64,000 bases of DNA from Adiantum capillus-veneris (taxonomy: Eukaryota > Streptophyta > Polypodiopsida > Polypodiales > Pteridaceae). The stretch spans positions 157,518,793 through 157,582,792 of the forward strand of contig CM043958.1 in assembly GCA_014529385.2 (NCBI GenBank), written 5' to 3'. Below, piece by piece: positions 31,120 through 44,200 of this stretch (position 1 is its first letter; every line of letters begins with the position of its first letter). The translations under genes and the position numbers were made by a program. Below the pieces are notes generated by a model. The model ran no database searches. It was given only the letters and a program-made list of their open reading frames with translations, and was not told where the DNA came from.

Positions 31120-32888
31120 TCAAAAAGACCTAAACTAGAGAAAACACGAGCTTGTGTAGTTGTCCTTTAACTTCCTCTAGGATCACGTAGAGTCAAAACT
31201 TTCTCTTTAAAATTACATAGCTTAAGATTGTCGTCCTTTTTTGTGTAGAGGTAGCTTGGAAGTAAGCAAACTTGCTAAGTATCTTCTAGGATTGTAGGAT
31301 TAGATTAGGATTTTGATCATGATTGATGGACGAGACAAGTCTTAAGATCAAGGCTTAGAAAACCATAAAAAACAAGAAAACGAGTGCTTGTGGACACTTT
31401 CCACAACCCCATTGAAGTCGAACCTAGGAGTAGGGTAAGTAGAATTCGAGGTGGAATCTCAGAACATTGCTCTCTCCAGAAGAATAAATTGTGAGTTGTT
31501 TATGTGAAGCTGCAGAATTTCAGGTCTACGGCTTGAAACAACACCAAAAGACTGTCAACCACTGAATCCGGCACAACTGAATCTCGATTATTTACTTTCA
31601 ACTCATGTATTGATTGTCGAGAACTTAAGTGTGACTTGCGAAAATCTTGTTAAGAATTAGTGGAACTTGACTCAGAGGCTTATATTGAAGTGTTAAACAA
31701 GTGTACATGCTCTGTTGACCAAAAATTTGCCAGAAGTATATAATCGCAATTATTTACTTTTGTCCCATTTCTCAAATTTTTTTATCAACCCAACCTACCA
31801 CTAGTTTTAGCATATTATATTAAGCCCACAAATCAAATTTGGTAAGATTTAGATCATTGAAGTGAAATTTGTGGCCAAATTTGTAAAGTCATTCTGCAAA
31901 ACTGTTGACCAATTGAACAGGGATTATCTAGACTTGATGAAACTTAGATATGGGGGTTAAGTTGAGCTGCTTCACCATTCTGTATCAACATTGTGGCAAA
32001 AAGTTGCAAAAAATTACCAAAAGTAAAATATCATGATTATTTACATCTACTACAAAATTGGATATTTTTGCACATTTGAGCATACCTCAAGGACAAGCAT
32101 ATCAAGTAGAGTCCACAAATCAAATTTGAATCACAAAAGTGAGAGTTAAGCCAGATTCTCGAAAACTGAGTCTGCGGACACGAAACAGTTGATAACTTGG
32201 ACAAATTTTTTTCAAACTCAGTGAAACTTGTCCAAAGACCATAACAAGTTAAATACCTGACAAACAAGCCTAAAAAGTACAAAAAAAAATAAGAAAAGTA
32301 AAGAATCATGATTATTTACTTCTGAGGCACAAAGACATAATTTAGGACTTTTGAGCTTGTATAGTGTTAGAACAACATAATACAAGGCCACCGATTAATT
32401 TTGGGTTCAATCGGATCCAAATTAGTACATGTTCACTCAGTTTCTAGGTTGCAGATTAGTCCTTTGGCTTTTTGCAAAAGTAGAATCTAAAAGTCTCAAC
32501 TACCGACTCACTAAGCTCAAATTGAAGTGATATACATAGACCAGTCACAATAGTTAGCAAAAAAACATTGTACAGTCTTTGTGAAAGAATTGTTAAGTTG
32601 ATTAAAACTGATATAGGAATCAGGTTGGACACAAGGAATTGAAATCTTAACAGGAGTTGCACTCAAGTCAAGTAGAAGAAACTAATAACAAGTCAATCCG
32701 ACGGTAAGTAATCTATCCAAGGCTTCACAAGTATATATGAACCTTAGATCTGGTCATATACTAGCATACCAAGGCATATTTGGAGAGACCGCTAGTAGAG
32801 TATCCACCAAAGAGAGGTGAATCAAGGCGATCACTTGGACACTATCTTTGAAGAAGTCTCAGATACTTTTTCAGAATCAACATCTGAA
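31120..32888 (+). repeat. Gypsy leader with ~280-bp spaced core repeats
   Basis: Four similar cores, ATCTCGATTATTTACTTTC (31,581), ATCGCAATTATTTACTTT (31,743), ATCATGATTATTTACATC (32,031) and ATCATGATTATTTACTTC (32,305), lie in otherwise diverged sequence. Related words such as 'gatgaaactt' recur between them. No long frame is present. This is the untranslated leader between primer site and gag. Confidence 0.6.
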
Positions 32889-35760
32889 ATGTCTTCCTAT
32901 TCGACTCATTCAGGAACCGGAATGACAGTGCGATATAAGCACATACTCACATTTTATAAGACTAATGACAAGGGAGCTTAGGTTTACTTGGATCCTAATG
33001 AAGAGTATGCTATTCGCATTGATGACCATGACATAGAGTTTGAAGAGGAAATAAGGGCAAATAACCAAGGAAAAGTGTATATGGATAGAAATGAGACTTA
33101 GTATTGAAAAGTTGGAAACCCTGATGTGATAAACAAATGGGGATTAGAGGTGAATACACTCATTCTAGATATGGAAGCAAAAGAAGGATCACCGACTTTA
33201 GAGTTAGAGGGATACAATCAAGTTGATTTGAAGCCTTTGAAATGGGTTAGCAGGGAGAATCCTAAGATCGTAGTCTATTGTTGGGAGGATAGAAATGTCA
33301 AAGATCTTTTATGGACTTCATGCCAAATCAGGATAGTCAACACATATAAAGATCATCTATAAATTCAAAATCAAAGACAAGGGTTCAATAAATCTACCAA
33401 CCTACCTGTTGAGGGATTGTTATAGCAATAACTTTGTTATGATGAGTCCTGAGGAGGTGGAACAAACCAACTACCAAGGGTACTTCATAAGAGATTGGAT
33501 ATTGGGCCAAGGACTAGAAACTATACCAAGAGAGGAACTCCGTGAGAGATCTTTTGGAAGCAATGTTAAAAAACCCAAACCTACCTCATACAAAGAAAAT
33601 CACGTGACACTAAAGCCAGTCTAGGGCTACATGAGTCACTATTTCCAACAGATTGGATTGAAGGACTCGGGACATGATCAACTGCCAGGAGACCTGGAGT
33701 TGAACCATAAAGAGGTGTTAGACCGGCTGATTTTTAAATATAGATCAAAAAATACAGTGGATCTAGGGATCTATATGACCACTTAGCAAGCTTTAAGCAA
33801 GTGCTAAGAGGAGAACGCATATTTGATTTACATATTCAATTAGAGGGATTTGGAATGACATTAAAAGGAAAAGCATTGACATGGTTCCAAAACATTCCAC
33901 CTATGTCAATCATAGATTTAAATACATCAGCTCAAGGATTTGTAGTTGCATGTTCCAAAACTGGGTCAAACATAATATGGTAGCTCAAATCTATAGCTTC
34001 AAACAGAAACAAGGTGAGTCTATTAGGGATTGTGCAACTAGAAAGAAGCAATACATTTCAAGATTCTTAGAACTAGAAATATCTCCAGAAGAAAGATTAG
34101 TATCATCCTTTCTAGAGGGACTGCTAAACAAAGAACTTCATGCTATATTGTATAGCAAGAAACAAATGACCCTAGAACAGTGTGTATCGGATGCCATTGA
34201 CTTGGGAGACAGCTGTAACATTTTTTATGAAGAAGATGTCCCTAAGGATAATCAAATTGAGAAAATAGCATCCACCAAACCAACACAAGTGGGAACGGCT
34301 GCTACATCACTGCTTAGATCCATAGAAGACATGTTCAAAAGGATGAATGAAATGATGAATAACATGCAAAAAGAACCTATGAGGGGACGGCAAGGGATAC
34401 CTCAACAGGGACAAAATTTAGGCCACAAAAATGGTGTGCAACCAAGGGTAAATGGACCAACCATGAGACCAATGAGTGCTATTACTAACCAAAGTATGAT
34501 GGAAATGTTCAATATGTGCCTATGAGGCCACAAGGACAACCCATGTATAGATATCAACCTAATATGACCCCAGATCAAAGACCACCAATGGGTATGGAAA
34601 GACATCAACCCATGTTGGGTCAACAACCTCCATATCCTGGACATAATGTAGTGCTTGTAAAGTACATGTATTCAGAGGGAATCATAGATGAACAAGCACT
34701 AGTGCCAGTTACACCCTATGTTGAGCCTAGTCCATCTAAAGTAATGGTAGAAGGAGAGTGATATAATTCACATCCACCACCAATGGAAGAACTTGTGACT
34801 TATGCTACACGAGAGCTTGCACCAATGTATTATGTAGCTAAACAAGGTGTTAGACCTCCAATGGTAAGACCCATGATTAAGCCAAGAATTGGAAACTACC
34901 ATAACTGTGGTGCAGATGATCACTGGAAAAATGAATGCCCAGAGCCAGACAAGAACATTAAGCAGGTTGAAGGCTTTTGTATACAATGTTGCAAAAAGGG
35001 AGGACACTTCCCTGAAGATTGTCCAAAAAATCCTTTAAACAAGGGTAAAGCAGTAGTGAATGTAGTCCAAGTGATACCTAGTAGCTCATTGGAGAGTGAA
35101 CCTATTGTTCCAATCAAGGTAATCACTAGAGCCCAGGCTAAGAAAAAGAAACATAACTCCTTTGATGACTCGGAGAATACTAAAATTTCCTCTCAAAAGA
35201 CCAAGAGAAGAAGAAGCCATAGGTATGAGGTAAGAAAACAGAAACAAAGGGCTGAAATAGAGGAGAAAGCCAAGAAACTATTCCAGGAAAAAGTGAAAGA
35301 AAACTAGAAGTGAAATCAAGGAAACCATAACGGAATCTGGATGATCAATTTTGGTAGAAATTTTTTTTGAGCCAATCAATGCAGCCTTGAAGTTTACCAA
35401 GCGGGACTTAAAGCAGGCCAAAACATCAAAAACAAATGGAAAAGCTATTCTTGTCCAGATATGGAAGCAGCTAATCTTGAAGCTTATCAAAATCTAGTAG
35501 GAATTACTCAAGAGATGCTAAAAAAACAAATACCCAAGCTCGAGAGTATAGCAAAACCTGAGGAGTTCATGGTAGGAACCCGTAAAGAGAAATTTAAAGT
35601 GGTGGAAGAACCCCACGTTGAAACTAAAGAGCCAAAACTCATAGTGCCTGACAGTGAAGATGCCTTAGATGGAATTCCATTCATAGAAGAACACTGGCCA
35701 GGACATTTATGGAAAAACATTGAGAGAGATTAATGATGGGAGCATAACTTTAAAGTCAGC
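32889..35760 (+). pseudogene. Gypsy gag with N-terminal extension, zinc knuckles and linker
   Basis: ATG at 32,889 opens MSSYSTHSGTGMTVRYKHIL. An N-terminal region shared with the 61-kb element follows. The gag core is VAQIYSFKQKQGESIRDCAT with FLEGLLNKELHAILYS, then a Met/Pro-rich segment, and Cys-His knuckles at 34,900-35,025 (CGADDHWKNECPE; CIQCCKKGGHFPEDC). A Lys-rich linker and a charged tail (35,461-35,733) complete it. The first knuckle lacks its first Cys. Frames change at least twice and internal TAG and TGA codons occur. Gag binds and packages the RNA. Confidence 0.75.
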
Positions 35761-35799
35761 TCCTATAGAGAAATTTAGTTAGACAATTTACCTCCTGAT

Positions 35800-37248
35800 A
35801 TGGACATGGATGTACAATCCTTGTATAGAGATTGTGTCTCTGAAGCTTCAGGAATGTCTAAACCAATGACTCTGAAAAAACTACCCTCTTACTTGGGAGA
35901 TAACGAAGACGAATCCATTGTGTGTAAAACCACTCATATAAAAAGAGCGAAACACGCCCTAAAGGTAGACAACATCCATTCAATCATGTCTACACCCATT
36001 CAATGCACTCTTACTTTAGGAAAACTATTCAAAATTAGACCATATTTATGATCTACAGAAAACTCTAGAGAAGGTGGAGATAACAGGGCTAATTATAAAA
36101 AATTTAGGAAAATTGAAACACATATTGGATAACAAAGAGATTAGATCCATCCCAATGAACAAAGTTGGAGAATACTACGAAGGGGAAGAAGGAAACACAA
36201 CCCTTCCAGTGAGATATAATGATATAGAAATCATGACAATACTGGATAGTGGGGCAGGCATAGCCATAACCACAAAAGCAGTATGGGAATCATGGGGAAA
36301 ACCATCCATTAGACAAACTTGAATGAAATTGCAATTGGATGCTTTCGAAAGACCCTTAGGACTGCTTGAAAAAGTGATAGTTAGTTCCTATGGAATTGAT
36401 TATTAACATACTTTTGCAATAGTGGACTTTGGAAAGAAACTCAATTATGAAATCATCTTAGGAAGACCTTTCATGCAACAAGTACAAATCATTCAGGATT
36501 GGGGAAACAATTACATGTACTTGGAGCAAGTGGATCAATAACAAGGGTTAATTTAAAAGGTCACACTTATAGAGATGTCATGAAAATGCCCATACAAGAA
36601 TTTGACTCAGTCTCTTTGGCTGAAATGAAGCTTCCATCTTGGCTAAACAAAGACACACCTATTTGGATGTGTGGAGCCTTAGAAAAAGGGAGCTTAAAAC
36701 AAGAAGAATGTATCTTAGAAATGGATTGCACAAATGAAGCCTATATACCTAAACCCTTTCCGGAGCATTTGTTTGAGTCATTTGAGTGGACTCAAATTTT
36801 GGCAACAATGGATATATGTGTGAATACATCTATGCCTACTCAATTTTGCAATAAGGACAACTATGACATAATTCCCATACAAATGATTTTAACCCTTCAC
36901 ATTGAAGACAAAATTCAAGAACCCAAGGACTAAATGAAAGCTCAACAAGTCTTTTCAAACCTCTACTATGATGCAAAAATTGAGCTAGAAGAATATTCAG
37001 CTACCTCTGATGATTCGGGGTCGGAAAAAGAATATGTGAGAGCTAAGCTACTCATGAAAGGAGGGGAGGAAAAGTTTTTTGACTTTCCAAACCAGAAACT
37101 GAGAAGACAGAAATGGTATAGAAGAAAAAAAGACACCAAAAACTTGCAATCTAAACCAAAGCCATTAGTCTCTAGTAGAACACAGTTTCTGATGCAGATA
37201 GATGCACATGATGTGTCAAAGACAAAATCACGGGTAGATATCCTTTAG
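35800..37248 (+). pseudogene. Gypsy protease and downstream linker
   Basis: KVGEYYEGEEGNTTLPVRYN precedes MTILDSGAGIAITTKAVWES, an aspartic protease with intact DSG. LNYEIILGRPFMQQVQIIQD is the second protease signature. It continues as a long linker (EFDSVSLAEMKLPSWLNKDT, WMCGALEKGS) seen also at 56.3-56.8 kb. A stop after IRQT and a frame change split it. Confidence 0.8.
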
Positions 37249-38345
37249 ACAAAAAGCAAGAAATATCAAAAACATCAAGAAAAAAGAGAAAGAAACTCAA
37301 GCAAAACATAAATACCAGGACAAGGATTCAACCATGACACGAGTTGAACAAAAAAAGAAGTATCAAGAGTTGAAGAAAGCTCTAAAGGAGATGTATACCA
37401 CTAAAATGGAAACAACTGAGGAAGAGAATAAATATGTAATGAGTGTTCCATCCCATTACAAGAAATATACTCTCCAAGACCGAAAGATAACCAATTAGGG
37501 AACTAAGAAAACGGGGTGAGTCCTACAAAGGACCAGAAAATGCAAAAAAATTACATCTGGCCAAACCATGAGAAGAGCTTAGACCTGCCTACATTGCAAA
37601 CGACCTGACTGAAGAAGAAGAAGAGCTTTTGTTAAGCTTACTGAAAGAATACCGAGATATCTTTGCTTGGTCTTACAAGGATCTCAAGGGTGTTGATCCA
37701 GAAATCTGTCAACATACCATACCTATGAGAGATGATGCAAAACCAAGCAAACAAAGACCATAAACTTATAGTGAAACATTTTCCAAAAAGATCAAAGAAG
37801 AGACAAGAAAGCTAAAGGAAGCCGAATTCATTTATGAAATTGAACACACAGATTGGGTGTCTCCAATTGTGATAGTACTTTAAAAAAATGGAAAATTAAG
37901 AGTGTGTGTCAATCTCAAGAAAGTGAATGCAACTACCATTAGGAGACAACTTTCCTCTTCCAATCACTGGGTATGTTTTAGAACGAGTTGCAGCAAAAGA
38001 AGTTTACAGCTTTTTAGATGGCTTTTTGGGATACAATCAACTTTTGGTTGACCCCAAAGGTCAACATAAAATTGCCTTTGCAGCTGAATGTGGTATTTTT
38101 GCCTATTGGGTTATATCTTTTGGGTTAACTAATGCTCCTGCCACCTTTCAAAGATTGATGAGCCATGCTTTTAAAGAATATATCTGGAATTTCTTGGAAC
38201 TATATATGAATGATCTATGTGTACATTTGTCAATCCAAGTTGATCTTTTTTAACACCTCAAAAAGGTATTTAAAAAATGTAGACTTTATAGGATTTCCTT
38301 AAATCCTGAAAAAGTACACATTTATAGGCATACAAGAAAAAATTC
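37249..38345 (+). pseudogene. Gypsy reverse transcriptase
   Basis: The N-terminal block LLSLLKEYRDIFAWSYKDLK leads to CQHTIPMRDDAKPSKQRP, then IYEIEHTDWVSPIVIVL, KLRVCVNLKKVNATT, FLDGFLGYNQLLVDPKGQHK, TNAPATFQRLMSHAF and LYMNDLCVHL. The catalytic YMDD reads YMND, a G-to-A change that would abolish activity. Stops TAA and TAG fall within otherwise conserved blocks, and a frameshift follows near 38,250. Confidence 0.85.
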
Positions 38346-39080
38346 TTGGACATATAGTGTTTAAAAATGGCATAGCTACTGATATGGATAAAATTCATGT
38401 TATGGTTGAATTGCTTAGACCAACAATAGTCAAAGGGGTTCAAGCTTTTATGGGACATTGTGGATATTACAGACGATTCATTTACATGTACACTATAATT
38501 GCAAAACCCATGTACATCTTGATTACACTCTTTGAATGGACTGATGAGTATGAAGAATCCTTCATGAAGCTTAAGATCTCTCACTTCAGCCCCAATATTG
38601 AAAGCACCATATTAAAATAAGATGTTCCACATACATGTAGATGCTTCCAATTTTGCCATTGGGTGTATACTAGCTCAACCAAGAGACGAAAAATTTGACT
38701 TTTCCATTTCTTATGCTAGTAGACAATTGAATGTGGAAGAGAAAAACTATACAACCACCGAAAGGGAAGGGTTAGGAATGATCTATGTCATAAAAAAGTA
38801 TAGACATTACCTATTAGCCAACAAGTTTGTGTTCTTTGTGGACCACCAAGCCTTATTATACTTGGCCAACAAGCCATTGCAACACAGGAAGAATAGTGAG
38901 ATGGTTCATCATTCTTTTGGAATTTGATTTCACTGTGGTTGTAAAAAAGGGCACCACTCACCAAAGAGCAGATCATTTGTCAAGGATAATTTCAGGAGAA
39001 CCACCGAAAGGGGTACCAGATGCATATTTGTTCTCTGTGGAAATGATACCCGATGGTCGGAAATTATGGTTTCATTGATA
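38346..39080 (+). pseudogene. Gypsy RT thumb/connection and RNase H
   Basis: ATDMDKIHVMVELLRP and QAFMGHCGYYRRFIYMYTII are followed by FHIHVDASNFAIGCILAQPR, FSISYASRQLNVEEKNYTTT, EREGLGMIYVIKKYRHYLLA, KFVFFVDHQALLYLANKP and RWFIILLEFDFTVVVKKGTT, then HQRADHLSR. These are RNase H blocks with the first catalytic Asp (HVDAS) present. It is split by frameshifts at ~38,620 and ~38,890. Confidence 0.85.
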
Positions 39081-39471
39081 ACCATAGATCAAGTGTATTT
39101 GCAAAGAACACTTCTTATTACACCCAGATTAATTGAGCAAACGGTTATATATCAATAACTAGCTGGAAGGCTATACAAAAGAAATCGAGATGGAATGTTG
39201 ATTTTGTGTATTAATACTGAGGAGAAAACCCAATACCTAAGTCAAGCACATATTACCATAGTAGGACTTCACTTTGTGGAAGACCAAACTATGCAGTGAA
39301 TCTTGAGACTTGCAGTATTTTGGCCAACCATGAGAAATGATTTTCACTCATTTGTGAAAAAATGTCCTCGGTTCCATAAACAAGCACCCATACCTCATGT
39401 GACATTGTTCCAAATATCACATGTTCCTAAGTGGAGTAACTATCTAGTTACTTACTAATCAAGCCGAACAT
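39081..39471 (+). pseudogene. Gypsy integrase H2C2 region, truncated
   Basis: LAGRLYKRNRDGMLILCINT precedes HITIVGLHFVEDQTM, VFWPTMRNDFHSFVKKCPRF and HVTLFQISHVPKWSNYLVTY. The latter match the first of two H2C2-like domains of the 55.4-55.6 kb element (HTTLFQVTIAPAWSQYIIDF). The second zinc domain and the catalytic core are absent because a copia LTR starts at 39,472. Confidence 0.7.
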
Positions 39472-39656
39472 TGTTGGAGGTAAAGCCCCATGTGGCCGGT
39501 TAGGCCAGGTGCCCGCCCATTATTCTTATTCATTATGTGTATAATAGAATAAGGGGGCTCCCATGTAGAGAGTGAGTTTTAGCCCTTGCAAAAACAAGGT
39601 CTCCTCTCTTCTCCATTTCTACACACACTGACACACGCTCCCACTCGCGTACTTCA
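39472..39656 (+). mobile_element. Small copia LTR (~185 bp)
   Basis: It begins TGTTGGAGGTAAAGCCCC, ends TACTTCA, and is followed two bases later by the primer site TGGTATCAGAGC (39,659-39,670). It interrupts gypsy integrase. No 3' LTR is in the window. Confidence 0.65.
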
Positions 39657-40898
39657 ACTGGTATCAGAGCTTGGGGATTGGGAGCACCATTGGAGCTCAA
39701 CGAGGAAGCAGGCAAAGAAGCAACAAAAAATACAGCACATTTTTGCAGATCTATTTTGGCCTATCAAAACGTCTTCATTCAAGTCGATTCCTTTGATTCT
39801 TGATCAGTTTTTTGTCCTCTTCAACTTTGCAAAAGAAAGTTTTCTCAAATTCTTTACCAATTTTGAGATACGTCACTCAAACTGCATGCACGTCTAGGGT
39901 GCACAACTATAGATTTTTACAAATCTATTTTGACCTGTAAAAACAACACATTTTAGGTCCATTCCCTCTACTACCTACCATTTTCACGTGGTCTACAACT
40001 TTGCAGAAGGAAGTTTTTGCAAATTCTGAATGGTTTGGGAGATATGGGTTGACCGACTGCAGGGTATTCAGAAAGTTGAAGATTATGTATGCCTATTGTG
40101 GTGATTTTCTACATTCAGAGAGATCGGATTGAGTTTTGTCATTCTCCTGTTTTGCACATTGATGTTTTTGCTCTCAGTGAGAAGAGAGTATGGATTGAGA
40201 TTTTCAACAAATTTATACGCATACATTGAGAACACTTTGTGGATGTATGCATTTCTGTGGACTCAGGATTCGAGAGTGGATTCATCACAGGTTATGTACA
40301 TTGACTTATGCGATTAAGCAGATTTCAAAAGTGTGGTGCACAGATTTGTAGAGAGTTTTTCAAGTATTTTTAGCATGATTGAGAGCTGAATTTTCAGCTG
40401 ATTTGGATGCTCATTTCGTGCACATTTGGAACATGCTTGATGCTCTTTCATATTGCCATGTGGATGCACATGATGTGCACTTTTCGGTGGATGATATTCT
40501 TTGCCTTGCAATGGCATATATGGGCTGATTTTCAGTTGTTTTGAGCATCAATTTGTGTCATATTTTGGTTGTTTTGCATCCAAGTTTATGCTAGTATATC
40601 GCTCGCTTGTAGAGTGCGGTTGATGCACTTTGTGTTTCGGATTACAGGATTGTTTTCCAAGTTTAAGGAGTTGAGACTTTGGGGTAGCTCATGTATGCTT
40701 GAGTGCGGATTTTGAGCATCATTTGGTCATGGTTTTGAGCATGTTTATGGCATGTATGATTATTATGCTTAGATAGCCAAATACTGCCAAAACTCTGCCG
40801 GATTTTTTCTTGCGAGTTTATTTGTTTACGCGCATGGTTTGCAATCGTATTTTGATTGCATTTGTCCTCACTTCTCCACACTTGATTCCGACCACTAG
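39657..40898 (+). mobile_element. Copia leader without coding sequence
   Basis: It starts with the initiator-Met primer site, then has about 1.2 kb with no gag frame and recurring TTTTGAGCAT words. It is probably the untranslated leader of the element whose LTR starts at 39,472, cut off at ~40,898 by the neighbouring LTR. Confidence 0.4.
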
Positions 40899-40904
40899 TG
40901 CACG

Positions 40905-41229
40905 CGTAGTGTCAAGATAAACTCTCACTCTCTCTCGTACACAGAGTACGCTCAACTCACACAGACAAAACTTATAACAATGACAAAAGGTTTCTTTTGC
41001 ATTAAAATCAAAAGTGGTATAAATACCTTATAATCTCAAACCCTAATGTTCCAATTTAACCATTTACTCAGTCTAAATGTCAAAAATGGGATACAATTTG
41101 GAAGTTTATGCAAGCCCCACTATTTACAAAGGTGAAATGACGGTTTCTTCTCAATTAAGGAATGATGACAAAGGAAATTAGTATCCCGCCCGGAAATCAT
41201 CCTCCTTTGAGTGTGTCCAGCAGTTAACA
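40905..41229 (-). mobile_element. 3' LTR of the coiled-coil (family B) element
   Basis: On the minus strand it begins TGTTAACTGCTGGACACAC right after a polypurine tract and includes TATA-like GGTATTTATACC near 41,020. The downstream end is approximate (about 325 bp). I could not find its 5' partner at 51-53 kb. Confidence 0.5.
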
Positions 41230-41244
41230 CTCCCCCCCTCCTAG
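41230..41244 (-). other. Polypurine tract of the family B element
   Basis: On the minus strand CTAGGAGGGGGGGAG. The same 15 bases occur at 52,666-52,680 before the end of the minus-strand gypsy element. Directly upstream is a hairpin with arms TCATGTCG and CGACATGA overlapping the ORF stop. Confidence 0.75.
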
Positions 41245-41245
41245 A

Positions 41246-44200
41246 TCATGTCGTCCCCGACATGACAATAGAGCTGCTTCTTCAGTGGAGGCTTTCGTGC
41301 ATCTTCAGAACAGACTCATACCGTGCATGATGGGCCAGTAATGTAGGGCCGAATATATCTGTATCAATGGTGAAGAAACCGATGTAGAAGGCTTCTTCAA
41401 AGGCCTGGAGATGGTACGAGGGCAAAACCATTATTCACTGATAGAGGGCATGTATCACCTCATGGGAAGGTTGAGAAGACAGTTCATACGCACATCTATA
41501 TGTGTCTTGAAAGAAGAATATGTTGTTTGTTACCTGTCCAGGTTTAAAGATCTCAAAAACTGCCAAAAGGGTTTTACATATTTTCCTGAGCATAATGCAA
41601 GATAGGTCAGGCGAGCCAGTGAACAATTTAATGGCACCCGTTAGGGTTTTCACCATGTATTGCTCACTCATTCTCTCACCTGCCTTCAAGCGTGACAGCT
41701 TTGGGTAGTTGAGCCGTGTGGGGTGGCTTTTCTTCAGTAGCTCTTGTTCTTTCCAAGTCCGCATCCTTGATAGAGGGCAAAAGCTAAGGTTATCTCTGAT
41801 TATTTTAGGCACCTCCACCAGATGTACTAAATACTGTGGGTATTTAGTTAGCCATGCCTTTCTCCATTTTGGCTGAGAGTCCACAATAAGCTTAACACCT
41901 TCTGATATGGAGATATCTTTTTCATATAGTGGCACTATCAGCTCCTCTTTAATCCTCTTGTTTATTGTAGCAGCTTCGCACTTGAGAAGAGGATATGGGA
42001 GAGAGGGTTGTAGCCATTCATGTCGAACGACATTTGCATCTAATTTTTGAATGGTCATAGACTTCAATACCCTCTGCTCCCACTCCATTGCTTCTTTGGC
42101 GATGTCTTTTATGGCTGCTTCTATTGTCTTTTGTAGATTGTCTTCTTCTTCTTGTGTCAGATCTTGAGGCTCTTGGGATGGTCCCACAAGGATGTCCTCT
42201 TGCATTGTTGTGTCCATTGGATCTGACACATTGTCTATATCAATTCCTTCCATAGCTGCTAGCCATGTGCTCAAGTGTGGCTCTTCAGTCTGCTATTGGC
42301 CTTTTAGCTCATCAATCTGCTTTTGATATGCTTTCTTTTCCTGTTCATCTTGATCCCCCATGGTCACTAAAAGGTCTTTCAATTCAGCATTGGCTTTCTC
42401 AGCCTCTTCTAGCTTCTTCTTGGTGTCTTCATTTTCAGTTTTCATCTTCTTGAGATCCTCGTCCATCTTCTTTTTCAAGGCTGCTAGCTCATCTTTCATG
42501 GACTTGTTCTCATCCTCCAAATGGCTTTGCATCACTAGGGAGCCCTCGACCAGCATCAATCTTTGTCTCTTCTCTAGTTCCAACTCCTTTTGGAGTTCCT
42601 TCATCTGTTCTTTATACATATCCTTCTTTGAAGCAGTGCTAGTTGAGGCCGTGGCTCTGACTCTGCCTGGAGATGCCCTTAGCCTCTGGATGGTCTGATC
42701 TTTCACTTTCATTTGATCTTTCAACTCTATAACTTTGTCCTGGCTGGCCTCATGTTCTAGCTCAGCTTTTTCCTTTTTATTCCTCAAAGTCTCCACTTCT
42801 TTGGACTCATCAGCAAGCTGGAGTGTCAAGTTGTCTCTTTCTTTCTCCGCATCCCTCAGTGATTTGCTGATTTTCTTATACTCCTCATCTGCTCTTTGAA
42901 GCTTTTGGTCTGCTGCCTGACTCTGACTTTCCAGCTCTTGGCATCTTTTTAGTGCCGCGTCCAGATTAGCTTGCAACTTTGCTTGCTTCTGTGTGTTCTC
43001 TTGGTCCTGCTTTTGGAGTGAGTCCACCTCAGCTTTGATTTGAGCTTCATTTGCTTTGAGATTATCACACTCAATCTCAATGGCCATAGACCTTGCTCTG
43101 AGCCCAGTGAGTCATTGCATCACCTCATCCCAATCATTGGCTTGTGGCTTTAAATCCATTGTATCTGTGTCCATTTCCTTCAACTCCACCAATCGAGGGC
43201 TCAGCATATATTCTTTGGGTCTAGTGCAAGACAACTGAAAAGCTGCATTAGCTGCCTCTTCTGAGAGTATCCAGCAGCTAGTAGATCAAGGAATATTCTA
43301 TAGTTTTTTTCTTCTAGATCTGGCTTCTCATTTTTTGGTTCAATTTCTGCCTTCTGCTCTTCCTCTTTGTTCTCCTCTTCCTTGGAGTCTTGTTGCCCAT
43401 CAGATTTGTTCAACTCCTCAGTTTGTCGGGGTTGAGGAGGACTAGGAGGAGGCGGTGATGGTGGAGGGCTGGATTCTCGACTTGACGGTGGGGTTGGTTG
43501 CTTCTTCTTGAAGTCCCGATCAGCCTTTGTTTTCCTCTCTCTTTCTTGCCCTTCCTGCTCTTCTAGCAGCTGCTATCTCACATCATCAACTTCTTCTTCG
43601 GTAAAAGGTATGTTTGGGATATTCTCAGCTGTAGCATCTAAGATCTCGAAATTCTTTATATAATCTTCAAAGCGATCCCTTTGAGTCCTTCGAGAAGATC
43701 CAGATATAGCCTCAAGTGAGGGCTTCCATAATTCGCTCAGATCCCCTTTTAGCATCCTCTCAGCTCTGAAACTCTCCATTAGTCTTTCCAGTCTTGCTGC
43801 TTTCTGTGACTTTGTTTCCTTTACTAGCACCTGTAGAGTTTCTTTCTTCCCCTTCTTGGGTTGTGGCGGCTCTTCTGGCACTGTCTCTAAACGGTGCTTC
43901 AACCTTGTCGCTACCCCTGGAGCCTTAGGAGGCTCTTCTTCTTTGTCTTCCTTCAGCTTGAGCCAATCATTTTGGCATGCAATGCTCCATAGATGACTTT
44001 GGTTATCAACTCACCAGGCACAATATAAGGTGGGATTTTTGGTCCCCATTTTCACAAGGTTGTCGTGAATGTAAGCAGCATAGTTTATCTCCCTCGAGCG
44101 ACTCTTCTGCATCGCCCAAGTGAAAGTGGTGGCAATAGCTCTAGGTGGAATCCTGTATTTCTGTGGCTGCTTGGTAAACATGTGAAAGTACTGATTGTAT

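Noticed and set aside
42360-42698. Plus-strand frame opposite the coiled coil
   Set aside because: Ser/Phe/Leu-rich mirror of the Lys/Glu-rich coiled-coil coding on the minus strand; a shadow frame.
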